64,000 bases of DNA from Candidatus Hecatella orcuttiae (GCA_002011035.2 MTLY02000001.1:127342-191341); one strand, 5' to 3'. Positions 26,401 to 36,050 are shown, counted from the stretch's first letter. Numbers and translations are program-made. Notes: generated by a model not told the origin, from the sequence alone.

Positions 26401-27261
26401 TTGTCATCCGAGAAGATGCCGCGGAAACTTGAAAAGCCATTAACTGTCAAGGCATCCGACCGCGTATTCTTAAGGCTTTATCCCGACTGTAAGCCTCACA
26501 AGTTAGAGATCGCGGATTTGCAGAAAGGTTTAGTGCTTATGCTGGGAGCCAGCGAGCTTGTGGGGGAAGGCATAGGCTTCGGCGCTCCGGTGATAAGATA
26601 TGCTGACAAAACTTTTTTCTCGAAATCAGCGGAGGTCTCTGTTCAAGGGCAGGATGAGGGAGGCGTAGTTGTATCAAAATCCTTTCTTATGGATGCTGTG
26701 TCAAGGAAGCGAATTTGTAGGGGGCCCTTTATCAGCGATAACCTTTACTCATTTTTTCACAGAGCCTTCATGAGAGGTTATGAAGGCTGCAAAGACTTTA
26801 GACCTTTCTTCGACAAGATTATGGAACTGCGAAAGATTTTAGGGATAAAATCCCAGTTTGTCGAAGTTAATCCTAGAGGCAGAGTCAACATTGTTTATAA
26901 GTGTTTTTCAGACACTGTTCAAATCGAGGTTGATCTCAGAGCCTTGGACAAATCTGGATGCGAAGAAATTTTGATCTTGAATGAGCAAGATTCCTCCTTC
27001 TTCAGGAGATACTTCGATACAAGCGGTCTCGAACTTTTTGGAAGGCAGATAGGAGCATGGGAAAAGGTTGAAGCTGATGAAGCCTCTTTTTCGGACATAA
27101 ATGGACACCTAACCTTCAGCTTGAAGAGGTTAGACCAGGCGACGTTGTTTCGAGGATGGGAGGAGGTTAAAGGGAGGTTCTCTTGGGCGGGCTTGGGGTA
27201 TTCCTTGAAACCGAACATATCCACCTTTACCTACCTAGTTAAGATCAGTATGCATGTTTAA
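26401..27261 (+). CDS. Hypothetical protein, 286 aa
   Basis: I do not recognise it. The frame is open from TTG at 26401 (an ATG lies at codon 6) with no membrane helix or signal peptide. The first 100 residues look beta-rich (VFLRLYPDCKPHKLEI, KGLVLMLGASELVGEG); the remainder is mixed, with FDKIMELRKILGI as a helix and a C-terminal beta-rich part ending TFTYLVKISMHV. Codon use resembles neighbouring genes. It is flanked by unrelated genes, so context gives no function. Confidence 0.6.
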   Translation: MSSEKMPRKLEKPLTVKASDRVFLRLYPDCKPHKLEIADLQKGLVLMLGASELVGEGIGFGAPVIRYADKTFFSKSAEVSVQGQDEGGVVVSKSFLMDAVSRKRICRGPFISDNLYSFFHRAFMRGYEGCKDFRPFFDKIMELRKILGIKSQFVEVNPRGRVNIVYKCFSDTVQIEVDLRALDKSGCEEILILNEQDSSFFRRYFDTSGLELFGRQIGAWEKVEADEASFSDINGHLTFSLKRLDQATLFRGWEEVKGRFSWAGLGYSLKPNISTFTYLVKISMHV

Positions 27262-27303
27262 CTTAAATTCGAATCCCTTAGGCTCTCGGGGATCATCAGA
27301 CTA

Positions 27304-27735
27304 CTAAATGTAGTAGAAAAGGTAGAATCCTATCCCCAGTAGCAATGCCAGAATCCACGTGGTGAAAACTATCCTCATCCATAGCCTTACATTTCCAAAT
27401 TTTTTGAAGACTAAGATGAGACCTAGAATCCATGCGAAACCGCCTATCACCGCGTGAATGATTGTTATTATTCGCCCCACAACCGGACCAACCATTAAGG
27501 CGCCGAAATTTGTAATCAGGGATACTCCCATAACTGCGAAGATGAGAGCTCCGTTAAGAGCCACGGCGAAAGTCATCAGATAGCCATGGCCTTTAAAATG
27601 TCCTTTCTTAACAGCGAAAACTCCTGCTAGGAGAATTATCAATATTACAAACTGAAGAAGAAGGTTTACATCGTAGATTAAGGCGGCTTTAGTTCCGAAA
27701 AGACCGACCATAATAATATTCAACCAGTCTTTCAA
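27304..27735 (-). CDS. Four-helix membrane protein, 143 aa (DUF420/cytochrome b561-like layout)
   Basis: Four hydrophobic segments span the protein. Histidines lie in GHFKGHGYLMTF before helix 2 and in IHAVIGGFAW at helix 3. The layout resembles DUF420 and some haem-binding four-helix proteins, but similarity is only general. It lies 27 bp downstream of the glycosyltransferase gene on the same strand, so co-transcription is likely. Confidence 0.6.
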   Translation of the reverse strand: MKDWLNIIMVGLFGTKAALIYDVNLLLQFVILIILLAGVFAVKKGHFKGHGYLMTFAVALNGALIFAVMGVSLITNFGALMVGPVVGRIITIIHAVIGGFAWILGLILVFKKFGNVRLWMRIVFTTWILALLLGIGFYLFYYI

Positions 27736-27762
27736 TAAAAGTGTTTCCGCAGAGGTTGAAAG

Positions 27763-29301
27763 CTAAGTAAAGAGAAGCTTCTCGATCCCTTTGAAAACAC
27801 TCTGCCGGATCGACAGAAGGCCCACTGTCATATAGGCTACGGCGTAGAGAGTGAGGATAGGCGTTATTCCTATGTTTGCATTGGACAGTGCATAGGCTAG
27901 GCTTGCAACGGCCAGCATCCCAGCTGCCAGCTCTAAGATGGCAGTCTTCTGAATGTGGATTTGATACTTTTTGTTTCTCCATAGATCATGCGGGCTTTCG
28001 ATTTTGTATTTCGGAGTTCTCTGGAAAACACCCGACCGAGCGCTGAAAAGCCCTTTGAATACTGCTATGGTATTGCTAATGCTGATCCCATAGCCTACGA
28101 AAGTTAAGGCTACGATGTTCTTTAAATAATCCACAAATTTCATTCTCACCTCTTTAGAGGCTATGTAGCACATGATCCAGACGGCGAAAGTGCTGAAAGC
28201 AATAGCCAGATAAAGGGCTACCAGAAACGCTGACCATAAGGGGGGAGAACTTCCAATTACCCCGACCTTCAACGGTAACTGGATTACATGAGCTCGGAAA
28301 AAAACAGATGCAAGAGCTAGAAGGTAGGATGTGAACATCAAAAAGTGAACAAAATAGTAGGTGAGATGAAGAAGAGCCTCAATTTTCTGTTTCAGCGTTA
28401 ACTGCGGCTTCTTAAAAAGAGAGAAAACAAGCCTCCTTGCAGTTCGAATGGAACCCTGCGCCCACCTAGACTGCTGTCTTTTGAAGGCTACGATGGTAGG
28501 CGGGATCTCCGCTGGGCAAGCTAGGTCTCGGAGATAAGCGTATTTCCAGCCTTTAATCTGCATTCGGTAGCTGAGGTCTAGGTCTTCGGAGAGAGTATCC
28601 GCGCACCATCCGCCTGCATCGATCACGGCCTCTTTTCTTAGCACGCCAGCTGAGCCGTTGAAGTTGATGAAGCAATCGGCTTTTTGCCTGCCGGTTTGTT
28701 CTACTAGAAAGAAGGCATCGATGGCCAGAGCTGCTGCCTTCGTTATCGCGTTGTACTTCGGATTCGCGTGGCCCCACCGGCATTGGAGGAAGCCTAGGGA
28801 AGGATCAGCCACCATATGGGGGATTGTTCTCTCTAAGAAGTCTTTTTGTGGAATGAAATCGGCGTCGAAGATGGCGATAAATTCGCCTTGGGTATAGTGT
28901 AAGGCGTTGGCTAAGGCTCCTCCCTTGAAGCCGTCCCTGTGATTTCGGTGGATGAGGTCTATGTTGTATCCTTGAAGATGAAACTCTTCTACCTCTTTGC
29001 CGAGAATCTGTGTGGTGTCGTCGGTTGAGTCGTCAAGAACTAGGATTTGAACCTTATCTTTCCCGTAATGCTCAGCCATCTTTACCACCGCTTTGAGAAG
29101 ACGGGGGGCGACGTAGCGCTCGTTATAAATGGGAAGCTGCACCGAGACTTTCGGCTTCGTGCAGTTGAAAGTTTTCGAGCTGAGATTTGACTCCTTTCTA
29201 GACTGCCAGGTCAGATAGTATATGTTGAAACCATAGACAAAAAAGCAAAGGAAAAGCAGCAACGATGCTACAAGTAGAACCGTTGAAACCAATAAGGCCA
29301 A
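27763..29301 (-). CDS. Membrane family 2 glycosyltransferase (cellulose synthase-like)
   Basis: A 512-residue processive-type GT2. An N-terminal membrane helix (1-30) is followed by the cytoplasmic GT-A domain with VSVQLPIYNE, the D-x-D in AIFDADFIP, the acceptor-site EDLDLSYR and the Q-x-x-RW motif as QQSRWAQGS. Several C-terminal membrane helices would form the translocation path. Such enzymes polymerise or transfer sugars from nucleotide-sugar donors to make polysaccharide or glycolipid. No PilZ domain is visible. It is divergent from another membrane glycosyltransferase at 29481. Confidence 0.9.
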   Translation of the reverse strand: MALLVSTVLLVASLLLFLCFFVYGFNIYYLTWQSRKESNLSSKTFNCTKPKVSVQLPIYNERYVAPRLLKAVVKMAEHYGKDKVQILVLDDSTDDTTQILGKEVEEFHLQGYNIDLIHRNHRDGFKGGALANALHYTQGEFIAIFDADFIPQKDFLERTIPHMVADPSLGFLQCRWGHANPKYNAITKAAALAIDAFFLVEQTGRQKADCFINFNGSAGVLRKEAVIDAGGWCADTLSEDLDLSYRMQIKGWKYAYLRDLACPAEIPPTIVAFKRQQSRWAQGSIRTARRLVFSLFKKPQLTLKQKIEALLHLTYYFVHFLMFTSYLLALASVFFRAHVIQLPLKVGVIGSSPPLWSAFLVALYLAIAFSTFAVWIMCYIASKEVRMKFVDYLKNIVALTFVGYGISISNTIAVFKGLFSARSGVFQRTPKYKIESPHDLWRNKKYQIHIQKTAILELAAGMLAVASLAYALSNANIGITPILTLYAVAYMTVGLLSIRQSVFKGIEKLLFT

Positions 29302-29437
29302 GCCGGTTTTCCTCAGGTGTGGTATACTGCTATAAAATCGTTGTGATGTTTAAATAGAATTCGCCGCAGATACAAATGCGTTTAAACGCTTATGCATAAA
29401 TCGGAGAAATTAGGGATGAATAGATGCATGACTCGGC

Positions 29438-29448
29438 ATTTTTATATT
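29438..29448 (+). promoter_or_regulatory. TATA box for the GT-C gene
   Basis: The sequence atttttatatt is 33-43 bp before the GTG at 29481, consistent with a very short leader. Confidence 0.5.
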
Positions 29449-29480
29449 AGCTGTTAGAAATCGGTGGATGAGGCGGAAGA

Positions 29481-30755
29481 GTGTTTAGCACTTCAACCAG
29501 CCGGTTGAGGAGGAATTCTTCCGGCAGCATGTATTTTGAGGCAGCCTTAAGCTTGACCTTTCAGTTGGCATTGGGCGCCTACCTCGGCCACTATTATGAT
29601 ATAAGGGTGTTCATGGTCTCAGGCTACGCTGTGGCTGAGGGTCTATCTCCCTATGAAACTCGGGAGCTGGAAAGTGTTTTTGACCATCCTCACTTTGATG
29701 GCGGAGTGCCGGGTATAGGGTATCCCCCTCCCTGGGGGTTGCTTCTCGGCTTGATTTATCAGGTCTCCTACAACATTTTCCCAAATATTTTCTTCTACAA
29801 CGTTGTGATAAAACTTCCAGTCATCCTAGGGAATCTTCTTTTAGCCGTGCTCGTCAGGAACCTCCTCCAAAAGGAAAATGTTGAAGCGAAGATGGTGAAG
29901 GCTGCGTGGAGGTTTTTTCTTTTTAACCCTTTCGTGGTCTACACAACGGCGGTGTGGGGTCAATTTGACCCTCTGGTCGCTTTTTTAACAGTTCTATCCG
30001 TCCTCCTTCTCTTCCAAGGGAAAAATAAGGCCTCCGCCATCCTTCTGGGTTTGGCGGCTGCCTTCAAACTTATCCCCGTAGCTTTCGTTTTCGCCAGTCT
30101 CCTATTCTTAAAGAAGAAGAATGAAAAAATAAGGGGGTTAGAATATATTCTGTTCTTTACAGGGGCGTTTGTAGCCGCAACTTATCTTCCTTTCCCTCTT
30201 CTCAACTGGGGTATTGCCCCTATCTTCAGCTCTTGGAATATTCATTTTTCAGTTTTGGGAGGCTTGTCTCTTTTCAACATCGCCGAGCTTTTCGGTCGAG
30301 ATAGTTTTCCGGCAGGCTTAGAATTGCTGGGTTATCTCTGGGCGCCGGCTTTGATTATCACCTTTTATATCTTATGGAGAAGGACGGTATCTCCCTCCTT
30401 CGAAGAGCTTGTGAAAAGTTGTCTTGTTTTCATCTTTGTTTTACTGCTTACGCGTAGCTGGGTTTCGGAGCAGAATTTGAATCTGCTTTTTCCTTTCCTA
30501 ATTTTAAACGCCTCCCTGGGAGGTATTAGCCAGCGTGCGGTGACCCTAGCGTGGGTTATACCTTTCATATTCACCTTTTTTAACGCATCTTTCCTTCAGC
30601 AACTTTTCCTAATTTATCCTGAAGCAATAGCGCTGAATGACACTGTTTTCTCCGCGGAGTCTTTCCTGCACTATCGCCTTATACTGAGATTTCTCGTCGT
30701 GATTCCGTGGCACATCATGGGATGGTGGATTGTAGTTCGAAACTTGCGCAGTTAG
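29481..30755 (+). CDS. Polytopic GT-C-type glycosyltransferase (mannosyltransferase-like)
   Basis: A 424-residue protein with about ten membrane helices. An early acidic loop after helix 1, the segment VWGQFDPLVAFL and the helix LLGLAAAFKLIPVAF are typical of PIG-M/DUF2029-like dolichyl-phosphate-sugar-dependent transferases. It probably glycosylates lipids or proteins on the outer face of the membrane. Start GTG at 29481; a TATA box sits at suitable distance. It is divergent from the GT2 gene, suggesting a shared cell-surface glycan role. Confidence 0.78.
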   Translation: MFSTSTSRLRRNSSGSMYFEAALSLTFQLALGAYLGHYYDIRVFMVSGYAVAEGLSPYETRELESVFDHPHFDGGVPGIGYPPPWGLLLGLIYQVSYNIFPNIFFYNVVIKLPVILGNLLLAVLVRNLLQKENVEAKMVKAAWRFFLFNPFVVYTTAVWGQFDPLVAFLTVLSVLLLFQGKNKASAILLGLAAAFKLIPVAFVFASLLFLKKKNEKIRGLEYILFFTGAFVAATYLPFPLLNWGIAPIFSSWNIHFSVLGGLSLFNIAELFGRDSFPAGLELLGYLWAPALIITFYILWRRTVSPSFEELVKSCLVFIFVLLLTRSWVSEQNLNLLFPFLILNASLGGISQRAVTLAWVIPFIFTFFNASFLQQLFLIYPEAIALNDTVFSAESFLHYRLILRFLVVIPWHIMGWWIVVRNLRS

Positions 30756-30893
30756 GGGCGATAAGCCCCCCCTGTGAAAAAAAGTTGACCGGGGATTAGA
30801 GCATCTGCAACAGCATTAGCCGCGGCGGAGAATTATTGTAGCTCCGGAAGGCGCCCTTTTTCTTTAGAAAGGCAACAAGTTTCACGCGGGCGC

Positions 30894-31121
30894 TTAGACG
30901 ATGTATCTTACTAGGGTCATCCGTTTAGCGTATTGAGAAGCGTCTTCCAAGATCTGCCTAGCCTCTGGGGATAGGAATTCCGGTGAATTTTCCATATTCC
31001 TCAACACTGCGAGAAGGGCGGCTAGTTTAAGCAGTAAAGTTAGGCTTCCTTTTCCTCCAGCGTCCATGTCTTCCAACTCTTCGCGCATAGGCCGCGAACC
31101 TTCTTGTAATTTTTCTCGCAT
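30894..31121 (-). CDS. Small helical protein, 75 aa (possible)
   Basis: Unrecognised. A charged N-terminus (REKLQEGSRPMREELEDMD) is followed by an amphipathic or hydrophobic helix (LTLLLKLAALLAVLRNM) and a second helix. Codon use is plausible and no other gene covers the region. Evidence is limited to the open frame. Confidence 0.4.
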   Translation of the reverse strand: MREKLQEGSRPMREELEDMDAGGKGSLTLLLKLAALLAVLRNMENSPEFLSPEARQILEDASQYAKRMTLVRYIV

Positions 31122-31207
31122 AGATAAAAAGTTTTCAGATAAACGGTGAAAGGCCGGCTGACTTGGTTTAAAGGGTCCTACCTCTTATATGTCTATTTTA
31201 ATATACG

Positions 31208-32737
31208 ATGGCCCTGAATACTCTATTTTGGAGGTTGCTTCGTTTGAAGTTTATTGGGAGGATAGCCGACGGCTCTACGGAGGCCTCCGCCCGGGTTATT
31301 CTGCTGAAGAATTTGGAAGGGAAAGTGGCCGCGGAAGAGCTTGTCCTTGTCCACAATGGAGGTCGAGAAGATTATCCCAACCAACTATTGGGAGTGCTTC
31401 GCGGAGGGCTGGGTAAAAACGAGTTTCTCACCCATACATCCTATCGTCCGGATGTGGCGTATATGAAGTATGGAGGTGAGCCCTCGGGAGCTAGGGAAGT
31501 TTACTCTTTTTCCATCAAACCCATAGGCGTGGTTGCGGAGGGAGGAATAGAGCCGAATTTAGCCATCATTCAGCCTAGGTCTCCCGTATATTTGCTGGAG
31601 GAAGAGGATAACCCTCTCCACCTGATAGTAAGAGGGAAGACCCTGTGGATGGACGCCTACATGGAGGGGCACGAGTCTTGGAGAATTCCGGTGAAGCATG
31701 AATTCATACCCTACCATGTGGGGGTATACGGGAGCACAGGCAGCGGTAAGTCTTGGTTTACCCGCTACGTTCTCATACCTTTATATCTTAAAGCCGGCTA
31801 CCGGGTTTTCATTCTCGACTGGAGTGGAACAGATTACGCTCCCTATTATCGAGGCTTAAAAAACGCTCAGGTGATGAAGGTAGCTGACATAGCCTTGGAT
31901 GAGGAGTCGGTGTTAAGCTACTTAGAGGCTAAGACCTTCGGCTTTGGGAGAAACGACAACATCCGCGACGCCTTCGACACCTACGTGGAAGGCTGGGTGA
32001 AGAAGGTGGAGCACACCTTAAACGCAGCCGCTGAGGAGGGAAAAGATCCCGCGGAATTTCTCTACGGGCAGCTTAGAGACCATGTGGAAGCGGTTGTAAA
32101 CAACATAGACAAAAGGTGGAAGGGTTTCTCGGAAAGGGCAGCTCGGAGGGTTTTCAGGAGGTTGAAGCCCGAGGACTTGAAGCCGGTGATGGGAACCCTG
32201 CCCGTCGAGAGCCTATTCGAGAAACTTGAGGGCAGAAACCTGCTGGTGGTCGACATGGGCGGAGCCTTAACCCATGCGAAGCTGGGGTTCTTTCTCGCTT
32301 TAGCCAGACATCTCTACGGTTTGATGGAGGCGGGAGAGAATCTGAAGGCATCCCTAGTCGTCGACGAAGCTCCGCAGTATGCTCCTTGGGAGCCGAGGGG
32401 AATTCAAGCTGAGACAACCGAAACCATAAAGAATCTAACGGCCTTGGGAAGAAAGCGGATGCTCAACCTGACCCTCATAGCTCAGGGAATAAAAGGAGAG
32501 ATAGGGATCAACGCCTCCGTGAGGAGAAACCTGAACACTCATTTCTTCGGCAGAATACATCCTTTGGACGCGGGAGGCGAAGGAGGCGCATCGGAGTGGC
32601 TTTCCCCCTACGGGATAACCTCAGACCAGATGCTGCAGTTGAAGCCGGGAAGATTCTACTTCTCAGGGGTGATGAATCCTTCCCCGGTGCCTTTGCTCAT
32701 CACCTACCAGCCTCCGGAGGGAGCCCAAGCTGTTTGA
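31208..32737 (+). CDS. HerA-like ATPase/translocase
   Basis: A 509-residue FtsK/HerA superfamily ATPase. An N-terminal HAS-barrel-like domain (about 1-150) precedes Walker A GSTGSGKS at about residues 175-182. Walker B is LKASLVVDEAPQYAP, and a downstream sensor/arginine-finger region follows (NLTLIAQGI, NASVRRNLNTHFFGRI). HerA hexamers pump DNA and activate NurA for end resection. The NurA-type nuclease gene starts 5 bp downstream. The Walker B ends DEAPQ rather than the usual DEAH/DEAHN and no mre11 or rad50 is nearby. A TATA box (cttatat, near 31187) predicts a leaderless message. Confidence 0.85.
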   Translation: MALNTLFWRLLRLKFIGRIADGSTEASARVILLKNLEGKVAAEELVLVHNGGREDYPNQLLGVLRGGLGKNEFLTHTSYRPDVAYMKYGGEPSGAREVYSFSIKPIGVVAEGGIEPNLAIIQPRSPVYLLEEEDNPLHLIVRGKTLWMDAYMEGHESWRIPVKHEFIPYHVGVYGSTGSGKSWFTRYVLIPLYLKAGYRVFILDWSGTDYAPYYRGLKNAQVMKVADIALDEESVLSYLEAKTFGFGRNDNIRDAFDTYVEGWVKKVEHTLNAAAEEGKDPAEFLYGQLRDHVEAVVNNIDKRWKGFSERAARRVFRRLKPEDLKPVMGTLPVESLFEKLEGRNLLVVDMGGALTHAKLGFFLALARHLYGLMEAGENLKASLVVDEAPQYAPWEPRGIQAETTETIKNLTALGRKRMLNLTLIAQGIKGEIGINASVRRNLNTHFFGRIHPLDAGGEGGASEWLSPYGITSDQMLQLKPGRFYFSGVMNPSPVPLLITYQPPEGAQAV

Positions 32738-32741
32738 AGAA

Positions 32742-33899
32742 ATGCTAGAGTGGGTTAAGCTTCCCCAAGACCTTCAGCATCATTTTTTTAAGTTAGCTGA
32801 AGAGGAAGCTGAAAAGCTGTCAGAAAGCGTCCGCCGGTTAAGCCGCCAGCTGGGAGAGCTGAAAGCAAGGCTTCAACCTTACATTCACAGCCTACCCGGC
32901 AACGACATGGCGTTGACCGTGGCCGCTGTGGACAGTTCTAGGTCTCCGAGGCTCAGTGAAAGGCTGGGGGTGAGATACGGTGTTTTCGCAACAGGCGCCG
33001 TGTACCTTAAAGGTGTGGAGAGTAGGGAGGAAACCTTCAGGGCGGGAGTTTTTAAGAGGAAACAGGCGCTGTCTCAGGATAAAAGTAAGTACCTTTTCGA
33101 CCTCCTCACAACCTATACGGAAAGGAAGCTGGCTTTGGAGGCCTTGGACAGGTGCGACCTGTTGATTCTGGACGGAAGCTTCTACGGTTTCATCTACGGA
33201 GCCAGTTTGATGAAGAAAACAGAGCTCTATGGGGATCAGGAGGAGGAAATCGTTAAAAAAATCTTCGAAATGACTGAGGAGCTGAGAAGAAGCGGAAAAA
33301 CCGTCGGCGTGATCAAGCGAAGCCACACCAGAAGCATCGGAGGTTACCTTGCCTTCAAACATGGGGACAGCGCCTTCACATCCATCATCGACAAGCTGAT
33401 TCTCTCCATGCTGATGCCGGAAAACTCCTACTTCCGCTACCAGGAGCTGATAGGAGAGGAGCCTGTGCAGATATACTCCGGCTACGCCCGCTTGGTTTCC
33501 ATAGGGTGGTCAGAGGGCGACCTGATGGAGGAGGCGGAGAAAAGAGCTTACAGGCCTCTTGAAAACCTGAAGCTGGACAAGGAGGGGCTTAAAAAAATGA
33601 GGAGGATGCAGGTTCGATTCCACAGGGATACAGCTCCCTGCGAAATAGAGTTCCCAGCGTCCATTGGAAAAAAGAAGCTCCTAGAATGGTTCGGCCAGAA
33701 AAACTTCTTCAACGAAGCGACAAACCTGCCCATGGCTTTGGACCTCGTCGACAACATGGTAGGCCTATCGGCTAAATTCACCGAAGAATTCGTCTCAGAG
33801 GTGGAGGGGAGAATGCTGGAGACTGTGGCTGAAAACCTACGCGACCAAGAAGCCGTGAAAACATTCTTCACCCTCCTAAACCCGCAAAAACCATACTGA
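32742..33899 (+). CDS. NurA domain nuclease
   Basis: A 385-residue protein with the NurA signature: first catalytic aspartate in AAVDSSRSPRL (about residue 62), second in LLILDGSFYG (about 140), basic KRSHTRSIGG, and the C-terminal region around NMVGL. A coiled-coil-like segment (about 10-45, EEEAEKLSESVRRLSRQLGE) precedes the nuclease core. NurA is a 5'-3' exonuclease and ssDNA endonuclease that works with HerA. It is coupled to the HerA-like gene and is somewhat longer than typical NurA. Confidence 0.85.
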   Translation: MLEWVKLPQDLQHHFFKLAEEEAEKLSESVRRLSRQLGELKARLQPYIHSLPGNDMALTVAAVDSSRSPRLSERLGVRYGVFATGAVYLKGVESREETFRAGVFKRKQALSQDKSKYLFDLLTTYTERKLALEALDRCDLLILDGSFYGFIYGASLMKKTELYGDQEEEIVKKIFEMTEELRRSGKTVGVIKRSHTRSIGGYLAFKHGDSAFTSIIDKLILSMLMPENSYFRYQELIGEEPVQIYSGYARLVSIGWSEGDLMEEAEKRAYRPLENLKLDKEGLKKMRRMQVRFHRDTAPCEIEFPASIGKKKLLEWFGQKNFFNEATNLPMALDLVDNMVGLSAKFTEEFVSEVEGRMLETVAENLRDQEAVKTFFTLLNPQKPY

Positions 33900-33908
33900 A
33901 ATTCCCCC

Positions 33909-35399
33909 TTATCTGTCGAAGTAGAGGTAGAATTCGTAGGGGTGGGGTCTCAGGCTGACTTCCATGTCCTCCAACGTCTCCAGCTCGATTATTTTCTCTA
34001 TCACATCCGGTGGGAAGATGGGCTTCAAATACTCGCTGTCGCTTTTCAGGCATTCCACCGCCTCTTTAAGGGTGGCGGGTAGAACCTGGATGCCCAGTTG
34101 CCGCCGTCTTTCAGGGCTCAGCTTGTAGATGTCCTCCTCCACAGGGTCCCCGATGTCTATTTTCTTCTTAATTCCGTCCAAGCCAGCGGCTACCAGGGCT
34201 GCGAAGCAAAGGTAGGGGTTGCAAGCCGGGTCGGGGGGCCTGAACTCAATCCGCTTAGCATCAGCCATCTTCGGCCCCTTATGGTAGACGGGTACCCTCA
34301 CGGCGGCAGACCTGTTACTCCGACTCCAAGCCAAGTAGACGGGCGCCTCATAGCCGGGGACAAGACGTCGATAAGAATTAGTGGTCGGAGCCACGATGGC
34401 CGCCAGAGACCGGCCATGGTCGAGGAGGCCTCCCCCAAAATACCGGCCCAGTTGGCTCAGCTCGGTTCGAGGGTCTTCAGGGTCATAGAAAAGGTTTCGC
34501 CCTTCCTTCCAGAGGCTTACGTGGACATGCATGCCTGAGGCGTTGTCCATGAAGACAGGTTTAGGCATCATGGTCGCTGTTAGGCCTTTCTGTTTGGCGA
34601 TATTCTTCACCACAAACTTGTAGGTCATGACGCTGTCTCCCATGCTGGTCAAGGTATCCCGGTACATGTCGATCTCTCCCTGCCCGGCAGTGGCCACCTC
34701 ATGGTGGTGAGCATCGCAGGGAATTCCGAAGAATTCCTCCAAGACCTTAGCGCACTCGCTCCGAAACTCCGTGAAAGTGTCCTGAGGAGAAGCGGGAAAA
34801 TAGCCTTCCTTAAACCTTATGGGATACCCTGACTCGCAGCCGCTGTTCCAAGCTGCCTCCCGGGACTCCACCCGGTAGCTTTGGCCCCGGTAGGCGGAGA
34901 GGACATCCCATTCCACCTTGTCGAAGACGAAAAATTCCACCTCAGGCCCCCAGAGGGAAAAGTCGTAGCCCGTCTTCGTGACCGCTTGTTCAGCCTTCTG
35001 CGCTATGCTTCGAGGGTCCCGGGAAAGCCTCCCCAAACCAAACCCCCAGTAAACATCGCATATCATCCTAGCCATCTTGATATCTTCAGGGACCCATGGA
35101 ATAACCCCGTAGGTGGAGGGGTCGGGCTTGAGAACCAAGTCTGACTCATGGATCTCGGTGAAGCCCTTGATGGAGGAGCCGTCCAGCTTCGGCACTCCTT
35201 CCTCGAAAGTCTGTAGTTCAAGAGAATCGGCCCTGATGGTGGTGTGCTGAAGCCTCCCCAGCAGATCCGTGAAGTGGAGGTCGATGAATTTTATTCCATC
35301 CTCTTTCAAAAGCTTCAACACTTCTTCAGACGTCCTTTTCAAGGGCATGAGTTTTCCTTCAGGGGTCTTTGAGTAGGGCACTTTTCCAATCCCCGCCAT
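33909..35399 (-). CDS. glnA: Glutamine synthetase, type I
   Basis: A 496-residue GSI forming glutamine from glutamate, ammonia and ATP. Landmarks: DGSSIKGFTEIHESD, HHHEVATAGQGEID (metal and ammonium site), MDNASGMHVHVSLW, SYRRLVPGYEAPVYLAWS and RIEFRPPDPACNPYLC. Several insertions make it longer than the 440-residue GSI-alpha class. DIYKLSPER occupies the place of the adenylylation loop, but adenylylation is not expected in archaea. It is divergent from an Lrp-type regulator. A TATA box is at 35430-35442. Confidence 0.96.
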   Translation of the reverse strand: MAGIGKVPYSKTPEGKLMPLKRTSEEVLKLLKEDGIKFIDLHFTDLLGRLQHTTIRADSLELQTFEEGVPKLDGSSIKGFTEIHESDLVLKPDPSTYGVIPWVPEDIKMARMICDVYWGFGLGRLSRDPRSIAQKAEQAVTKTGYDFSLWGPEVEFFVFDKVEWDVLSAYRGQSYRVESREAAWNSGCESGYPIRFKEGYFPASPQDTFTEFRSECAKVLEEFFGIPCDAHHHEVATAGQGEIDMYRDTLTSMGDSVMTYKFVVKNIAKQKGLTATMMPKPVFMDNASGMHVHVSLWKEGRNLFYDPEDPRTELSQLGRYFGGGLLDHGRSLAAIVAPTTNSYRRLVPGYEAPVYLAWSRSNRSAAVRVPVYHKGPKMADAKRIEFRPPDPACNPYLCFAALVAAGLDGIKKKIDIGDPVEEDIYKLSPERRRQLGIQVLPATLKEAVECLKSDSEYLKPIFPPDVIEKIIELETLEDMEVSLRPHPYEFYLYFDR

Positions 35400-35429
35400 A
35401 TGCTAACTTTATAGACATTATGGAAAATG

Positions 35430-35442
35430 AATATATACTTTT
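35430..35442 (-). promoter_or_regulatory. TATA box for glnA
   Basis: On the minus strand an A-rich run is followed by gtatatat, about 31-43 bp ahead of the glnA ATG. It shares the 112-bp divergent region with the Lrp promoter. Confidence 0.55.
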
Positions 35443-35468
35443 TCCTCTAAAAAATGGACAATCGTCAA

Positions 35469-35478
35469 GTTTATAAGC
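35469..35478 (+). promoter_or_regulatory. TATA box for the Lrp/AsnC gene
   Basis: The sequence gtttataagc is 34-43 bp before the GTG at 35512. Confidence 0.6.
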
Positions 35479-35511
35479 CAATATAACACAAATGTTCGGA
35501 AGGGGTAAGCC

Positions 35512-35961
35512 GTGAACCTCGACGAGCTAGACTACAGAATACTCAAGGAGTGCCTGAAAGACTCCCGAGCCTCCAGCCGGGAAGTAGCCAGAAAGGTAGG
35601 CGTATCGGTAGGCACAGCCTTAGCCAGAATCAAGAAAATGGAAAAGGAAGGCCTTATAAAAGGCTACACGGTGGTTCTCGACTACGAAAAACTCGGCTAC
35701 CAGTTAACGGCGATAACGGAAGTAATAGTCTCCAAGGGTAAACTGCTGGAGGTGGAAAAAGAAATCGCTAAGATGCCCATGGTCTGCGCCGTCTACGACG
35801 TCACAGGAGAAATCGACGCCATTCTCATCGCTAAATTTAGAAGCCGAGAAGAACTCAGCAACTACACCAAAAAACTTCTAACCGTCCCCTACGTGGAAAG
35901 AACCAACACTCACGTAGTCCTTACCACCGTAAAGGAGGACTTCCGGCTGCTAAGCCAGTGA
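35512..35961 (+). CDS. Lrp/AsnC family transcriptional regulator
   Basis: A 149-residue feast/famine regulator. The N-terminal winged HTH (LDELDYRILKECLKDSRASS through VGTALARIKKMEKEG) is followed by a RAM effector domain (AITEVIVSKG, VYDVTGEIDAILIAKFRS). It binds amino acids and acts as a multimer. Divergent placement next to glnA suggests that it controls glutamine synthetase and itself, which is inference from position. GTG start, supported by the TATA spacing. Confidence 0.93.
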   Translation: MNLDELDYRILKECLKDSRASSREVARKVGVSVGTALARIKKMEKEGLIKGYTVVLDYEKLGYQLTAITEVIVSKGKLLEVEKEIAKMPMVCAVYDVTGEIDAILIAKFRSREELSNYTKKLLTVPYVERTNTHVVLTTVKEDFRLLSQ

Positions 35962-36050
35962 AGCCGCCACCCTCAGCTCAAAGCTTCGCATCTTCTGAGC
36001 GTTAGCGTTAATATTTCTCATCCACCTACAGAGGTATAGGTGCGAGTAAT

